From an uncultured Eubacterium sp. (GTDB lineage Bacteria; Bacillota; Clostridia; Lachnospirales; Lachnospiraceae): a stretch of 64,000 nucleotides of DNA. Positions within the stretch are counted from its first letter, which is position 1, and each line of letters opens with the position of its first letter. The stretch spans positions 62,001-126,000 of the forward strand of contig CAJUHV010000001.1 of NCBI GenBank assembly GCA_910586445.1, in the 5' to 3' direction. This document shows, in pieces, positions 9,096 to 17,107 of this stretch. The notes beneath the pieces were generated by a model that searched no databases, had not been told where the DNA came from, and saw only the letters and a program-made list of their open reading frames with translations. A program made the translations under genes and the position numbers.

Positions 9096-9478
9096 ATCTC
9101 TACCTTTTGCTGTTGCAGCTGACCTTTTAGATTCAAAATCATTTTTCTTTGCTTGTCTATTTCCTTTCGCTGTTCTTCAATTAAGAGATACAATTCCTCT
9201 ATAGCTGAAATTGCTGTAGAATTAAACCTTGTTTGGCCTTCCGCAATTGGTGCAACTGAAAATGCTATGCATTTTTGTATTACCTTTTTTAGAAATCCTT
9301 TTATTCCTTTTGAAACGGGCTGATGCCAATCTATAAAAGCCGTTCCCTTCATTTCTTCTACATAATCAGTATCATCAAGAGGAATATTTTGAAAACTGAA
9401 CATATCTTCTGTATATCCCTTTTCTTTGATCTCAGACTTTATCTGATCCATAATTTTTTCTACATTTATCTGTTGCAT
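9092..9478 (-). CDS. Small helical polysaccharide-cluster protein, unknown function (copy B)
   Basis: A 128-residue protein with AAGGAG before its ATG. The middle has HQPVSKGIKGFLKKVIQKC, a basic amphipathic stretch, then GQTRFNSTAISAIEELY and a strongly coiled-coil C-terminus (EEQRKEIDKQRKMILNLKGQ). The layout parallels the protein at 1520-1945, and both are joined by overlap to a related GT4 gene. It may be a membrane-anchoring or length-setting partner of the transferase; that is inference. Coiled-coil ruler proteins of this sort are known in some ABC-exported O-antigen systems (WbdD), but no kinase or methyltransferase domain is present here. Confidence 0.7.
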   Translation of the reverse strand: MQQINVEKIMDQIKSEIKEKGYTEDMFSFQNIPLDDTDYVEEMKGTAFIDWHQPVSKGIKGFLKKVIQKCIAFSVAPIAEGQTRFNSTAISAIEELYLLIEEQRKEIDKQRKMILNLKGQLQQQKVEI

Positions 9479-9660
9479 TTGCTCTCCTTACATATCTGTC
9501 CGTCTTTATTATTACATCTTTTTTGGATATGCTTCAATCGCATGTATTTATTTACACTGCATTATATTGTCATACATCTTCTCACCTCATACATATAATC
9601 ATTTACTCTATAATACTACACGACTTAATATAACTTTTCTGTATGTTTATATCTTCCTAG

Positions 9661-10320
9661 TTAGTTTTTCCTCACTCTATATTTCCAAATGCAATAAACC
9701 CCTCTAATGCCATCTCTTATACCTATCTTTTTCTCTCCACTTCTGTTCTCGGATTATAAGATATTGAAACTTCCAAAAATCTAACATTCATCTTCACAAT
9801 CTTTGCTGTTATTTCAGATTCAAAACCAAACCGTTTTCCTTCCAAATCTATTGAGTGCATAATTTCTAAAAACCTTGTAACAAGTCATTTTACGATTCAA
9901 AAATCCAGAACGATAAACAGCATCTGCACGCCCTTCAAACATAGATGTGACAATAACCAGATATTCATTTGGACCGTATTCTAAATCAGCATCTTGTATA
10001 ATAACAACATCACCGGTAACAGCTTTTAATCCTGATTTCGATGCAACTCCTTTTCTGCCATTTGCTTTACAATACACAATTTTACTTATCAACACCCCGA
10101 CTTCTTTTTCTAAAATATTCCTTGGATCTGTCGAACAATCTTCAACCACAATTATTTCTATAGGCACTTCTAAAACTTTGTGAATTAGATTAGCGATTTT
10201 TTATTCCTCATTGCAATTTGGAATCACAATAGACAATTTTCTATATCTGCCATTTATATTTGAATTTAATTCTTCCACTCTGTTCCTCAAATATTTTTCA
10301 TGCCATTCAATCAACTGCTT
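9661..10320 (-). pseudogene. Decayed GT2 glycosyltransferase (DPM1-like)
   Basis: Conserved GT2 pieces are spread over two frames. KLSIVIPNCNEE at the 5' side is cut by an in-frame TAA at 10,201-10,203. The frame then continues with EIIVVEDCSTD, VIIQDADLEYGP and VYRSGFLNRK until a false stop at 9820. In another frame the text resumes with EGKRFGFESEITAKIVK, VSISYNPRTEVERK, and after a further shift GIRDGIRGVYCIWKYR. At least one nonsense and two frameshift changes are needed, so the gene is dead unless the sequence contains errors. The longest intact piece is 115 codons (9820-10,167). Confidence 0.85.
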
Positions 10321-10411
10321 TCAACCAATTACAAAATATTCTTTTTATAAGAATATTCACTTTTAGGAGTTTAACATTTTATTCTCATTGTTCTATTTTT
10401 GAAGCTCTAGA

Positions 10412-11560
10412 TTAACTGCACAGCTCTCTATAGACTCTCATAAGCCTTCTCGCCGACTTTTCCCAAGTAAATTTTTTCGCCCTTTCTATCCCCTGTCTTC
10501 TCAATTTTTCCCTGTACGCATCATCCTCTAACAATGTCTTCATAGCCATAAAGATCTCAATCTCACTACATGGATTTACCAAAATTCCGGCATCGCCTAC
10601 TACTTCAGGCAATGAAGTAGTATTCGAAACAATTACAGGTGTGCCACAAGCCATTGCCTCTAGTGGCGGCATACCAAAGCCCTCATATAGTGATGGAAAT
10701 ACAAAAGCCTTTGCTCCGCACATCAATACAGGACTGTCTTCCTGATCTATATAACCAGTAAAAATCACCTTATCTGCCAAGCTAAGATCCTCAGCCATTT
10801 TATAAATCTCTTCACACAGCCATCCCTTGCCCCCTGCCAACACGAGCCTAGGGACATTATCTACTTTTCTACACAATTTTGCATAAGCACTGATCAACTT
10901 TATCAAATTTTTACGCGGCTCAATCGTTCCAAGATAAAGAAAATACTCTCTGTCTATATTCAACTTATTCAATACTTTTTTTATCTGTTCCTGTGTATAA
11001 TCAGCATGATATACTGAATGATCGACTGCAGCTGGTATGACCGTAATCCGTTTAGGCTGAATGTGAAGATATTTTATAATTTCTGATTTACTAAAATTTG
11101 AATCGGTAATAATATGGTCTACATGCCTGCATGATCGTTTTAAACTTATCTTCAACCAATACAGTGTTTTTTTGTTTACTGTCTGAGGGCAGCTTTGGTA
11201 TGCCATATCATGCACAACTGCTACACACTTCCCTCTTACTCCAGGCGGAGCTATATAATTAAAAAAGTGAGTAATATCTGCATCCGACTTAAAAAATATT
11301 CGATACGGAATCGGTACAAAAATCCATACTAATTTGTATAATGCATAGTGAAACCATCTACAACTTTCAACACGGCATCCCGCTTTTTCGTATACCTGTA
11401 AATTTTTCAACTTATCATTACTATGATGCAATGGAAAACACTGTATCACACATTCATTTTCTGGATATTTAGCCAACTCCAATATAAGATTATGTGCACT
11501 CCACGCAATCCCAGTTTTATTTCCTCCCATAAACAATTGACCATCAAACGCTATCTTCAT
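10412..11560 (-). CDS. GT4 glycosyltransferase
   Basis: A 382-residue GT-B enzyme of normal length with AGGAGA before the ATG. Features in order: an N-terminal acceptor domain starting MKIAFDGQLFMGGNKTG, FNYIAPPGVRGKCVAVVHDM, the hinge region YFLYLGTIEPRKNL, LVLAGGKGW, and the donor motif FPSLYEGFGMPPLEAMACG. This type (WbaZ/mannosyltransferase B-like) often transfers mannose or rhamnose, but the sugar is not determined here. It follows the transferase at 11,642-12,772 by 81 bp and is probably co-transcribed with it. Confidence 0.9.
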   Translation of the reverse strand: MKIAFDGQLFMGGNKTGIAWSAHNLILELAKYPENECVIQCFPLHHSNDKLKNLQVYEKAGCRVESCRWFHYALYKLVWIFVPIPYRIFFKSDADITHFFNYIAPPGVRGKCVAVVHDMAYQSCPQTVNKKTLYWLKISLKRSCRHVDHIITDSNFSKSEIIKYLHIQPKRITVIPAAVDHSVYHADYTQEQIKKVLNKLNIDREYFLYLGTIEPRKNLIKLISAYAKLCRKVDNVPRLVLAGGKGWLCEEIYKMAEDLSLADKVIFTGYIDQEDSPVLMCGAKAFVFPSLYEGFGMPPLEAMACGTPVIVSNTTSLPEVVGDAGILVNPCSEIEIFMAMKTLLEDDAYREKLRRQGIERAKKFTWEKSARRLMRVYRELCS

Positions 11561-11641
11561 TCTCTTCTCCTACATATGCTCATAAAAACTATTCTGACAA
11601 TCTGCCTTTACCACCCCAAAAAATATCAAATCATGTTAAAA

Positions 11642-12772
11642 CTATTTATTCATCAAATACTCAAACAGCTTCCTATGCCGCCCAATCATAACTTCCTTCG
11701 TATACTCCTCACGTACCCTCTCATAAGCATTCCGCCCATACGCACGCCTGAGCTCCCCATCGCGCACCAGCCTGTCCATTGCCCTGGCAAGCTGTGAGAC
11801 ATTTCCCGGCTTCACCGTCAGGCCCGTCTCACCGTCAACGCTGACCGTCGGCACCCCGCTGGGCAGGCGGGTATTTATCACCGGTTTTCCAAAAGCCATC
11901 GCTTCGATCTGAACCAGCCCAAACGCTTCTGCTTTTGATACGGACGGCAGCACCAAAAAGTCGCACGCCTCAATGTACCTGATCTTCTCTTTTTCAGACA
12001 CCCTCCCGGCAAACCGGACTGTATCAATGTGCAGGGAGGCTGCCAGCTCCTTCAGCTCCTGTTCCAGCGGGCCGCCGCCGACAAGCGTAAGGGTGCAGTT
12101 TTTACTCTGCATGCCTGCATATGCCCGAAGCAGAATATCGCACCCTTTATACCAAACGAGCCGCCCGATAAACAATATATTTACCTGCGCATGTTTTTCG
12201 ATCTGTTTTTCCTGCACACTGCTTATATATTTCCTGCCTCTTTTTATATACTCATCGCTGACCGAAAACGGCACAACGCTGCATTTCGTTTTAAACGGCC
12301 CAAGCATCGGTGAATGGTCTATGTTTCCTTGTGAAGAGACGAGTATCCTGTCTGCCTTTTTTAACGTATGGGCGACAATAAGCCGGTAAAATGGTGCCAG
12401 ATTTTTATATTTCTCTATTCCACAGTGCCACCATACTACCAGCCTGCCGGAATACAGGCCGAGCAGCACAGCCAGGTCAATCATAGGATAGGGAAAATGA
12501 TAAATCGTTATGTCTGCATCCTTAGTGCGTTTTTTTACGTCTTTCAGATATTGGATCGAAATCGGGGTTGACGCAAAGGTAAACAGCTGGCTGCTGCGGC
12601 GCACTTTGATCCCTTTATATACATCATCTATGCTTTTCCTGCGTCTGCGGTCCTGGCAGACGATGATTTCCTGCTCGCAGTCGCTAAACCCGTCTGCAAT
12701 GCTTTCTATGACTTTTGCAATTCCGCCGCCATTATCCGGCCAGTATATTTTAAACAATTGTACAATTTTCAT
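11642..12772 (-). CDS. GT4 glycosyltransferase, first gene of the cluster
   Basis: A 376-residue GT-B enzyme. MKIVQLFKIYWPDNGGGIAK opens the acceptor domain, NILFIGRLVWYKGCDILL begins the donor domain, and PSVSKAEAFGLVQIEAMAFG is the EX7E-type motif. AGGGG precedes the ATG and a clean promoter candidate lies 35 bases upstream. Its base composition is visibly more GC-rich than the genes downstream of it, so it may belong to the resident chromosome while the rest of the cluster was acquired. Confidence 0.9.
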   Translation of the reverse strand: MKIVQLFKIYWPDNGGGIAKVIESIADGFSDCEQEIIVCQDRRRRKSIDDVYKGIKVRRSSQLFTFASTPISIQYLKDVKKRTKDADITIYHFPYPMIDLAVLLGLYSGRLVVWWHCGIEKYKNLAPFYRLIVAHTLKKADRILVSSQGNIDHSPMLGPFKTKCSVVPFSVSDEYIKRGRKYISSVQEKQIEKHAQVNILFIGRLVWYKGCDILLRAYAGMQSKNCTLTLVGGGPLEQELKELAASLHIDTVRFAGRVSEKEKIRYIEACDFLVLPSVSKAEAFGLVQIEAMAFGKPVINTRLPSGVPTVSVDGETGLTVKPGNVSQLARAMDRLVRDGELRRAYGRNAYERVREEYTKEVMIGRHRKLFEYLMNK

Positions 12773-12806
12773 ATAATATTATTTCCCCTATGAGTATAAT
12801 GCATCA

Positions 12807-12835
12807 ACTATACATATAGCATGTCCCAGATCCAA
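12807..12835 (-). promoter_or_regulatory. Candidate promoter of the polysaccharide operon
   Basis: Minus-strand TTGGAT and TATAGT are separated by exactly 17 bases, and the -10 box is about 35 bases before the ATG at 12,772. The block is similar over roughly 60 bp to the region in front of wzm (4026-4054). The rest of the 260-bp gap holds the araC terminator at 12,952-12,997. Confidence 0.6.
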
Positions 12836-12951
12836 AAAATATTCACCATAAGCATTATTTATTCGAATTATTTACGTATATTGTTCTAAATTTTGTGCAT
12901 GATGAGCACGGGAATGATTCTGCTCCTTACGGATTTTCAAGCAAAATAAAA

Positions 12952-12997
12952 CCCTGCTGCCTTAACCGCTAAAAAAATTAACGATTAAGACGCAGGG
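12952..12997 (-). terminator. Rho-independent terminator after the AraC gene
   Basis: On the minus strand CCCTGCGTCTTAATCG pairs imperfectly with CGGTTAAGGCAGCAGGG across an AT-rich loop, and TTTTATTTTG follows. It insulates the araC gene from the polysaccharide operon on the same strand. Confidence 0.75.
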
Positions 12998-13032
12998 CTT
13001 TGCTTTGTACATAATGATGTCAGTTTGTCCTA

Positions 13033-14016
13033 TTAAATTCTAATACTCTCCCTCCCCCTATGCTCTACCCGGTACTTCTTCGGCGACATCCCATACCTTT
13101 CTTTAAACTGCCGGTAAAAGTAACTGTGGTTTTCATAACCGATCTTGTACACGATTTCCTCGATCGGCAGGTTTGTTTCCACCAGAAATGCGACTGCCTT
13201 TTGAAACCGTTTTCGGATCAGCAGCTCTTGAAATGTGCATCCTGTTTTCTGTTTGATAATTTTACTTACAGAAGACTCTGACTGATGGAAATCCTGTGCA
13301 ATTTTTCCAAGGTTTGCTGTCGGATACCATTGATCGATATATTTCAGTGCAGACTGTACCATAATTTCTTTATAGTCCTGTGAAGAATTTTCTTTCAGGC
13401 TCTCCATGCGCTCCAGCAGATACAAAAAAACCAGTCCCATGGAATACTGGTTTAAAATATCGCTGTTTGATTCAGACCGCAGCATAGAATAGACCATATT
13501 TTCAATCAGGTTGCGGACTGCCGCATGGTCTCTCATCTGAAACAGCAGATAATGAGCCTGCGGACTATTTCTTTTAAATATCTTTGCCAGAAACTCTGCG
13601 ATTACATTGTATTCATGCAGCATATGCAGGGGAATGTCAAAAAATTCCGGCAGCGCGATAAAATTAATTCCGATATCTTCGTATTCTGCCCGCCTGACGC
13701 TGTGCTGCACATGCTGGTTGAGCAGGATCATATCGCCCTGCTCCATTACGAGCTCCTTATGATCAATCACATGCGTAACAGACCCGTGATATACATACAT
13801 AATCTCGATATAATTATGTCCATGCTGCGGAAAATCAATAAATCTGCTGTGCGGCCGCACGGTGATCAGGCGGTTCTGTTTCAAAAATAACGCGGAATCA
13901 ATTTCAAAAGAACCGCTGCGTGTATAGAGATCTTTCTGTATTTCTGCCAATCCGTTCTGATACCGTTTCTCTTCCGGCGATATTTCCAAAAGCCTCTCCA
14001 ACAATGTCCGATCCAT
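13033..14016 (-). CDS. AraC-family transcriptional regulator with cupin sensor domain
   Basis: A 327-residue regulator. The N-terminal half is a cupin-like effector domain (RPHSRFIDFPQHGHNYIEIM, then MEQGDMILLNQHVQHSV). The C-terminal 100 residues are a double helix-turn-helix ending in the AraC signature IEEIVYKIGYENHSYFYRQF...MSPKKYR. The ATG at 14,016 is chosen over the adjacent upstream GTG because GGAAGG lies 9-10 bases before it. The ligand is probably a sugar or metabolite, by family. No obvious target operon sits beside it. Confidence 0.92.
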   Translation of the reverse strand: MDRTLLERLLEISPEEKRYQNGLAEIQKDLYTRSGSFEIDSALFLKQNRLITVRPHSRFIDFPQHGHNYIEIMYVYHGSVTHVIDHKELVMEQGDMILLNQHVQHSVRRAEYEDIGINFIALPEFFDIPLHMLHEYNVIAEFLAKIFKRNSPQAHYLLFQMRDHAAVRNLIENMVYSMLRSESNSDILNQYSMGLVFLYLLERMESLKENSSQDYKEIMVQSALKYIDQWYPTANLGKIAQDFHQSESSVSKIIKQKTGCTFQELLIRKRFQKAVAFLVETNLPIEEIVYKIGYENHSYFYRQFKERYGMSPKKYRVEHRGRESIRI

Positions 14017-14088
14017 CACAAAGCACCTTCCTTCTCACCCGGCACCGCTTTCTTATGTGTTTCCGGTTCTGATTTACTTTAATGCCTC

Positions 14089-14323
14089 TAGAGCGTGTCT
14101 TAAAAATCATTCCTGCGATCTAAACTCCCCATTTCAAGCTTCTTGGACTACTAATGTCCAAGATGATGCGGATAATTCATCTCAAATTTAATCAACATAG
14201 CCCGCTATAATTCCCGGTGGGTATGCCTCATAAATTGGGGATAAATTCTCCATATCATGCCCTGTGGGTACCAAGTGTGAAGCATATCATACCCTGTGGG
14301 TACATCTCACAGAAAGCATTTTT
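14089..14323. mobile_element. TAGAGCGTG miniature inverted-repeat element, long form, right end truncated
   Basis: It begins TAGAGCGTGTCTTAAAAATC and aligns through most of its length with the element at 44,942-45,106. Extra internal blocks include GGACTACTAATGTCC (a small inverted repeat) and two CCCTGTGGGTAC direct repeats. It ends in AGAAAGCATTTTT without the outer CAAACACGCTCTA, directly at the stop codon of the PAP2 gene. No transposase is encoded; the plus-strand open frame crossing it is spurious. Confidence 0.75.
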
Positions 14324-14873
14324 ATCTACGTTCACCGTATACAGTGACTATTTTTTGATAAATCCATTCGGCTGCAAAGCTAATCCAGATTCCATTGATC
14401 ATGCCCACGAGAACATCGCTTGGATAGTGCACTCCGACATACAGTCTGGAGAGGCTGATCAATACCGCCAGCACAAGCGCTGCGGCGCCGGCGGGCCTTG
14501 GCAGGTTTTTAAACAGCACGAGGCCGGAGGCAAAGGAGCTTCCTGTATGCCCGGATGGAAACGAAAAATCTACCGGCTTTCTTACAAGCACCTCAAGCCC
14601 CTGCACCAGTTCATACGGCCTTGTCCGATGCACCAGATTTTTCAGCAGCAGGTTATTCACCAGCAAAGATCCAAGCAGCGCCAGTATACTGATACAGCCG
14701 ATCCTTCTTGTCTTTTTGGGAATCAGAAGCAGCAGCGAGGCAAGCACCCAGATCAGCCCTGCGTTTCCCAGTGTCGTAATAAAGACAACAAGCGGCGTTA
14801 AAACCGGCGTACGCATGTGTTCCTGTATGTACAGTAAAATATTGCCGTCTGACTGCATCAAGAATTCTAACAT
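14322..14873 (-). CDS. PAP2-family membrane phosphatase
   Basis: A 183-residue, five- to six-helix protein with all three PAP2 motifs: KNLVHRTRP, PSGHT, and SRLYVGVHYPSD, including the catalytic histidines. Proteins of this size often act as undecaprenyl-pyrophosphate phosphatases (BcrC-like), recycling the lipid carrier outside the membrane, but lipid phosphatases also fit. Its stop codon coincides with the end of the miniature element, so the element may have altered the native C-terminus or terminator. Confidence 0.88.
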   Translation of the reverse strand: MLEFLMQSDGNILLYIQEHMRTPVLTPLVVFITTLGNAGLIWVLASLLLLIPKKTRRIGCISILALLGSLLVNNLLLKNLVHRTRPYELVQGLEVLVRKPVDFSFPSGHTGSSFASGLVLFKNLPRPAGAAALVLAVLISLSRLYVGVHYPSDVLVGMINGIWISFAAEWIYQKIVTVYGERR

Positions 14874-14958
14874 ATCATAATCCTTTCCATGATCTGAGTA
14901 AGCATAAACAGGCTTTCGGACAGGATCTCACATCCTCCTGCCTGCTTTAGCTGCTTCA

Positions 14959-15612
14959 TTAAATGCCGCTTTTCATCAATTTCACCAGCCTGCTGGTTCC
15001 CAGCCTGTCTGCACCGAGCCTGATAAATTCCTCTGCATCCTCAAACCCGGAAATTCCTCCTGCTGCCTTAATCTTTACTTGCGGGCCGACATGCTCCCGC
15101 ATCAATGCGACGTCTGCAAAGACTGCACCTGCATTTGAAAATCCGGTAGAGGTCTTAATATAATCTGCCCCTGAATTTGTGACGATTTTACACATCGTTA
15201 TTTTTTCTTCTTCCGTCAGCAGGCAGGTTTCAATAATCACTTTTAAGATCTTCCCGCTGCATGCCTTTTTCACCTTAAAAATCTCATCCGCAACCACCTG
15301 ATACTGCCGGTCTTTGAGCTGCCCGATCGGAATAACCATATCGATTTCATCTGCTCCATCTGCCAGTGCCTGCTGCGTCTCATACAGCTTTACAGCAGTC
15401 GTATGATATCCGTTTGGAAAACCGATCACCGTACAGATCGGCAGCTTTCCCTGTACATGCTCTGCCGCCCGCCTGACAAACGAAGGCGGTATACACGCTG
15501 AAGCAGTATTATAATATACCGCATCATCCAATACCTCACGGATTTCAGCCCACACCGCCTCCTGCGCTAGCAGCGTATGGTCTACCCGCTTTAAAATTTC
15601 TGCTTTTTCCAT
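14959..15612 (-). CDS. deoC: Deoxyribose-phosphate aldolase
   Basis: A 217-residue class I aldolase, normal length. The Schiff-base lysine is in YIKTSTGF, the second lysine in VKIKAAGGI, and the acidic residue in EIDMVIP. It splits 2-deoxyribose-5-phosphate to acetaldehyde and glyceraldehyde-3-phosphate, the last step of deoxynucleoside salvage, following DeoB encoded 243 bp upstream on the same strand. No good site precedes alternative starts; the ATG at 15,612 follows AAAGGATTTTAAC. Confidence 0.96.
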   Translation of the reverse strand: MEKAEILKRVDHTLLAQEAVWAEIREVLDDAVYYNTASACIPPSFVRRAAEHVQGKLPICTVIGFPNGYHTTAVKLYETQQALADGADEIDMVIPIGQLKDRQYQVVADEIFKVKKACSGKILKVIIETCLLTEEEKITMCKIVTNSGADYIKTSTGFSNAGAVFADVALMREHVGPQVKIKAAGGISGFEDAEEFIRLGADRLGTSRLVKLMKSGI

Positions 15613-15855
15613 GTTAAAATCCTTTCAAAAAATCATTTTAAATAATACTTTTACAGCTTTTAGTTTAAGCACAAAATATTTGTCTTGTAATCATAGTATA
15701 AATTTTTACATAAATATATCAAAACTTAAATAGCTGTAAACTGGTGTACTTTTAAAAATACTTTCAAAGCTATTTCATAAAAGCACTTCAAAAAATACTT
15801 TCATAATATCATTTGCACATGCATTACACCAACTAATTATAAAATAATTTCTGTA
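15613..15855 (-). promoter_or_regulatory. AT-rich deoB-deoC gap with repeated AATACTTT motifs
   Basis: The 243-bp gap contains several near-copies of AAATACTTTYA on the plus strand, around 15,643, 15,752 and 15,797. Repeats of this kind between deo genes could be binding sites of a deoxyribonucleotide-responsive repressor, or simply low-complexity sequence. Their spacing is irregular and no clear hairpin or -35/-10 pair stands out. Confidence 0.3.
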
Positions 15856-17046
15856 TCACACCAGCTTATGCAGAATAGAGCTCCCGATTGTCCCTTCCGG
15901 CATCTTCACCCCAAAGTTTTCTGCAATTGTCGCCCCGACCACTGCAAATGTCTGCGTATCCTCAAGCCTGCCGTTTCCTTCCATGGCAGGCGAATAGGCC
16001 AGAAGCGGAACCTTTTCCCTTGTGTGGTCTGTCCCGCTGTGGATCGGATCATTTCCATGGTCTGCGGTAATCATCAGCAGGTCATTCTGGGTCAAAAGCT
16101 CCAGCAGTTCTCCCAGCTTTACATCAAACCTTTCCAGCTCTGCCGCATATCCTGCCGCATCCCGCCTGTGCCCCCATAAGGCGTCAAAATCTACCAGATT
16201 TACAAAACAGATGCCTTCAAAAGCCCTTCCTGCCATTTCTATCGTCTGCTCCATGCCGTGCACAGAGCTTTTCGATTTATGCCCCTCAGTCAGCCCCTCG
16301 CCGTCAAATATATCATAGATCTTTCCAATTGAAATCACATCAAATCCCGCATTTTTTAAAGCGTCCAGCACTGTCGCGCCATAAGGCTTCAGTGCATAGT
16401 CGTGGCGGTTGCTCGTTCTTTTAAACTCACCCTTTTTCTTTCCGACATACGGCCTTGCGATCACACGCCCGACCTTCCATTCATCTTTTAACGTAATCTC
16501 CCTGGCGATCTCACAGCAGCGGTAAAGCTCCTCCAATCCAAAGGTCTCTTCGTTTCCACAAATCTGCAGTACGGAATCAGCTGATGTATACACGATCATA
16601 TGTCCGGTCGCAATCTCTTCTTCTGCCAGCTCCTCTAAAATCTGTGTGCCGCTCGCACTTTTATTTCCTATAATTACACGCCCGCACCTTGCAGAAAGCT
16701 CGTCGATCAGCTCTTTTGGAAAGCCGTTTTCCGTAAATGTCAAAAACGGCTTTGTAACAGGCAGTCCCATCATCTCCCAGTGCCCAGTCATCGTATCCTT
16801 TCCCGCGCTTGCCTCATTCATCCTGCAAAAATACGCCAGCGGATCTGCTGCAGGCTCCGTCTGCTTTAATGCATGCAGGTTCGCTATACCCAGCCTGCAC
16901 AGATTTGGTATATACAGTTTTTCTGCCTTCTGCGAAATATGCCCCAAAGTATCCGTACCCGCATCACCATACGCAGCGGCATCGTCCATTGCTCCGACTC
17001 CCAGTGAATCTATTACAATCACAAATACACGTTTATAAGTTCTCAT
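15856..17046 (-). CDS. deoB: Phosphopentomutase
   Basis: A 396-residue alkaline-phosphatase-superfamily enzyme. Metal-binding motifs are visible as VIDSLGVGAMDDA at the N-terminus, TMTGHWEMMG with the catalytic Thr, and MITADHGNDP near the C-terminus. It interconverts (deoxy)ribose-1-phosphate and -5-phosphate, feeding DeoC. An extended leader separates it from deoC, so each may also be independently regulated. Length and motifs are normal. Confidence 0.97.
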   Translation of the reverse strand: MRTYKRVFVIVIDSLGVGAMDDAAAYGDAGTDTLGHISQKAEKLYIPNLCRLGIANLHALKQTEPAADPLAYFCRMNEASAGKDTMTGHWEMMGLPVTKPFLTFTENGFPKELIDELSARCGRVIIGNKSASGTQILEELAEEEIATGHMIVYTSADSVLQICGNEETFGLEELYRCCEIAREITLKDEWKVGRVIARPYVGKKKGEFKRTSNRHDYALKPYGATVLDALKNAGFDVISIGKIYDIFDGEGLTEGHKSKSSVHGMEQTIEMAGRAFEGICFVNLVDFDALWGHRRDAAGYAAELERFDVKLGELLELLTQNDLLMITADHGNDPIHSGTDHTREKVPLLAYSPAMEGNGRLEDTQTFAVVGATIAENFGVKMPEGTIGSSILHKLV

Positions 17047-17107
17047 AGCCGCCCGCTCCTTCCCGTTTCTTATTGTTTAGTATATCTATTTCGACAGGCA
17101 AAAGCAA

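Noticed and set aside
14217..14801. 194-residue plus-strand protein
   Set aside because: It is antisense to the PAP2 gene and runs through the miniature element, with no ribosome site.
15613..15855. Riboswitch or small RNA between deoB and deoC
   Set aside because: The gap is AT-rich with irregular repeats and no stable fold or conserved core that I can recognise.
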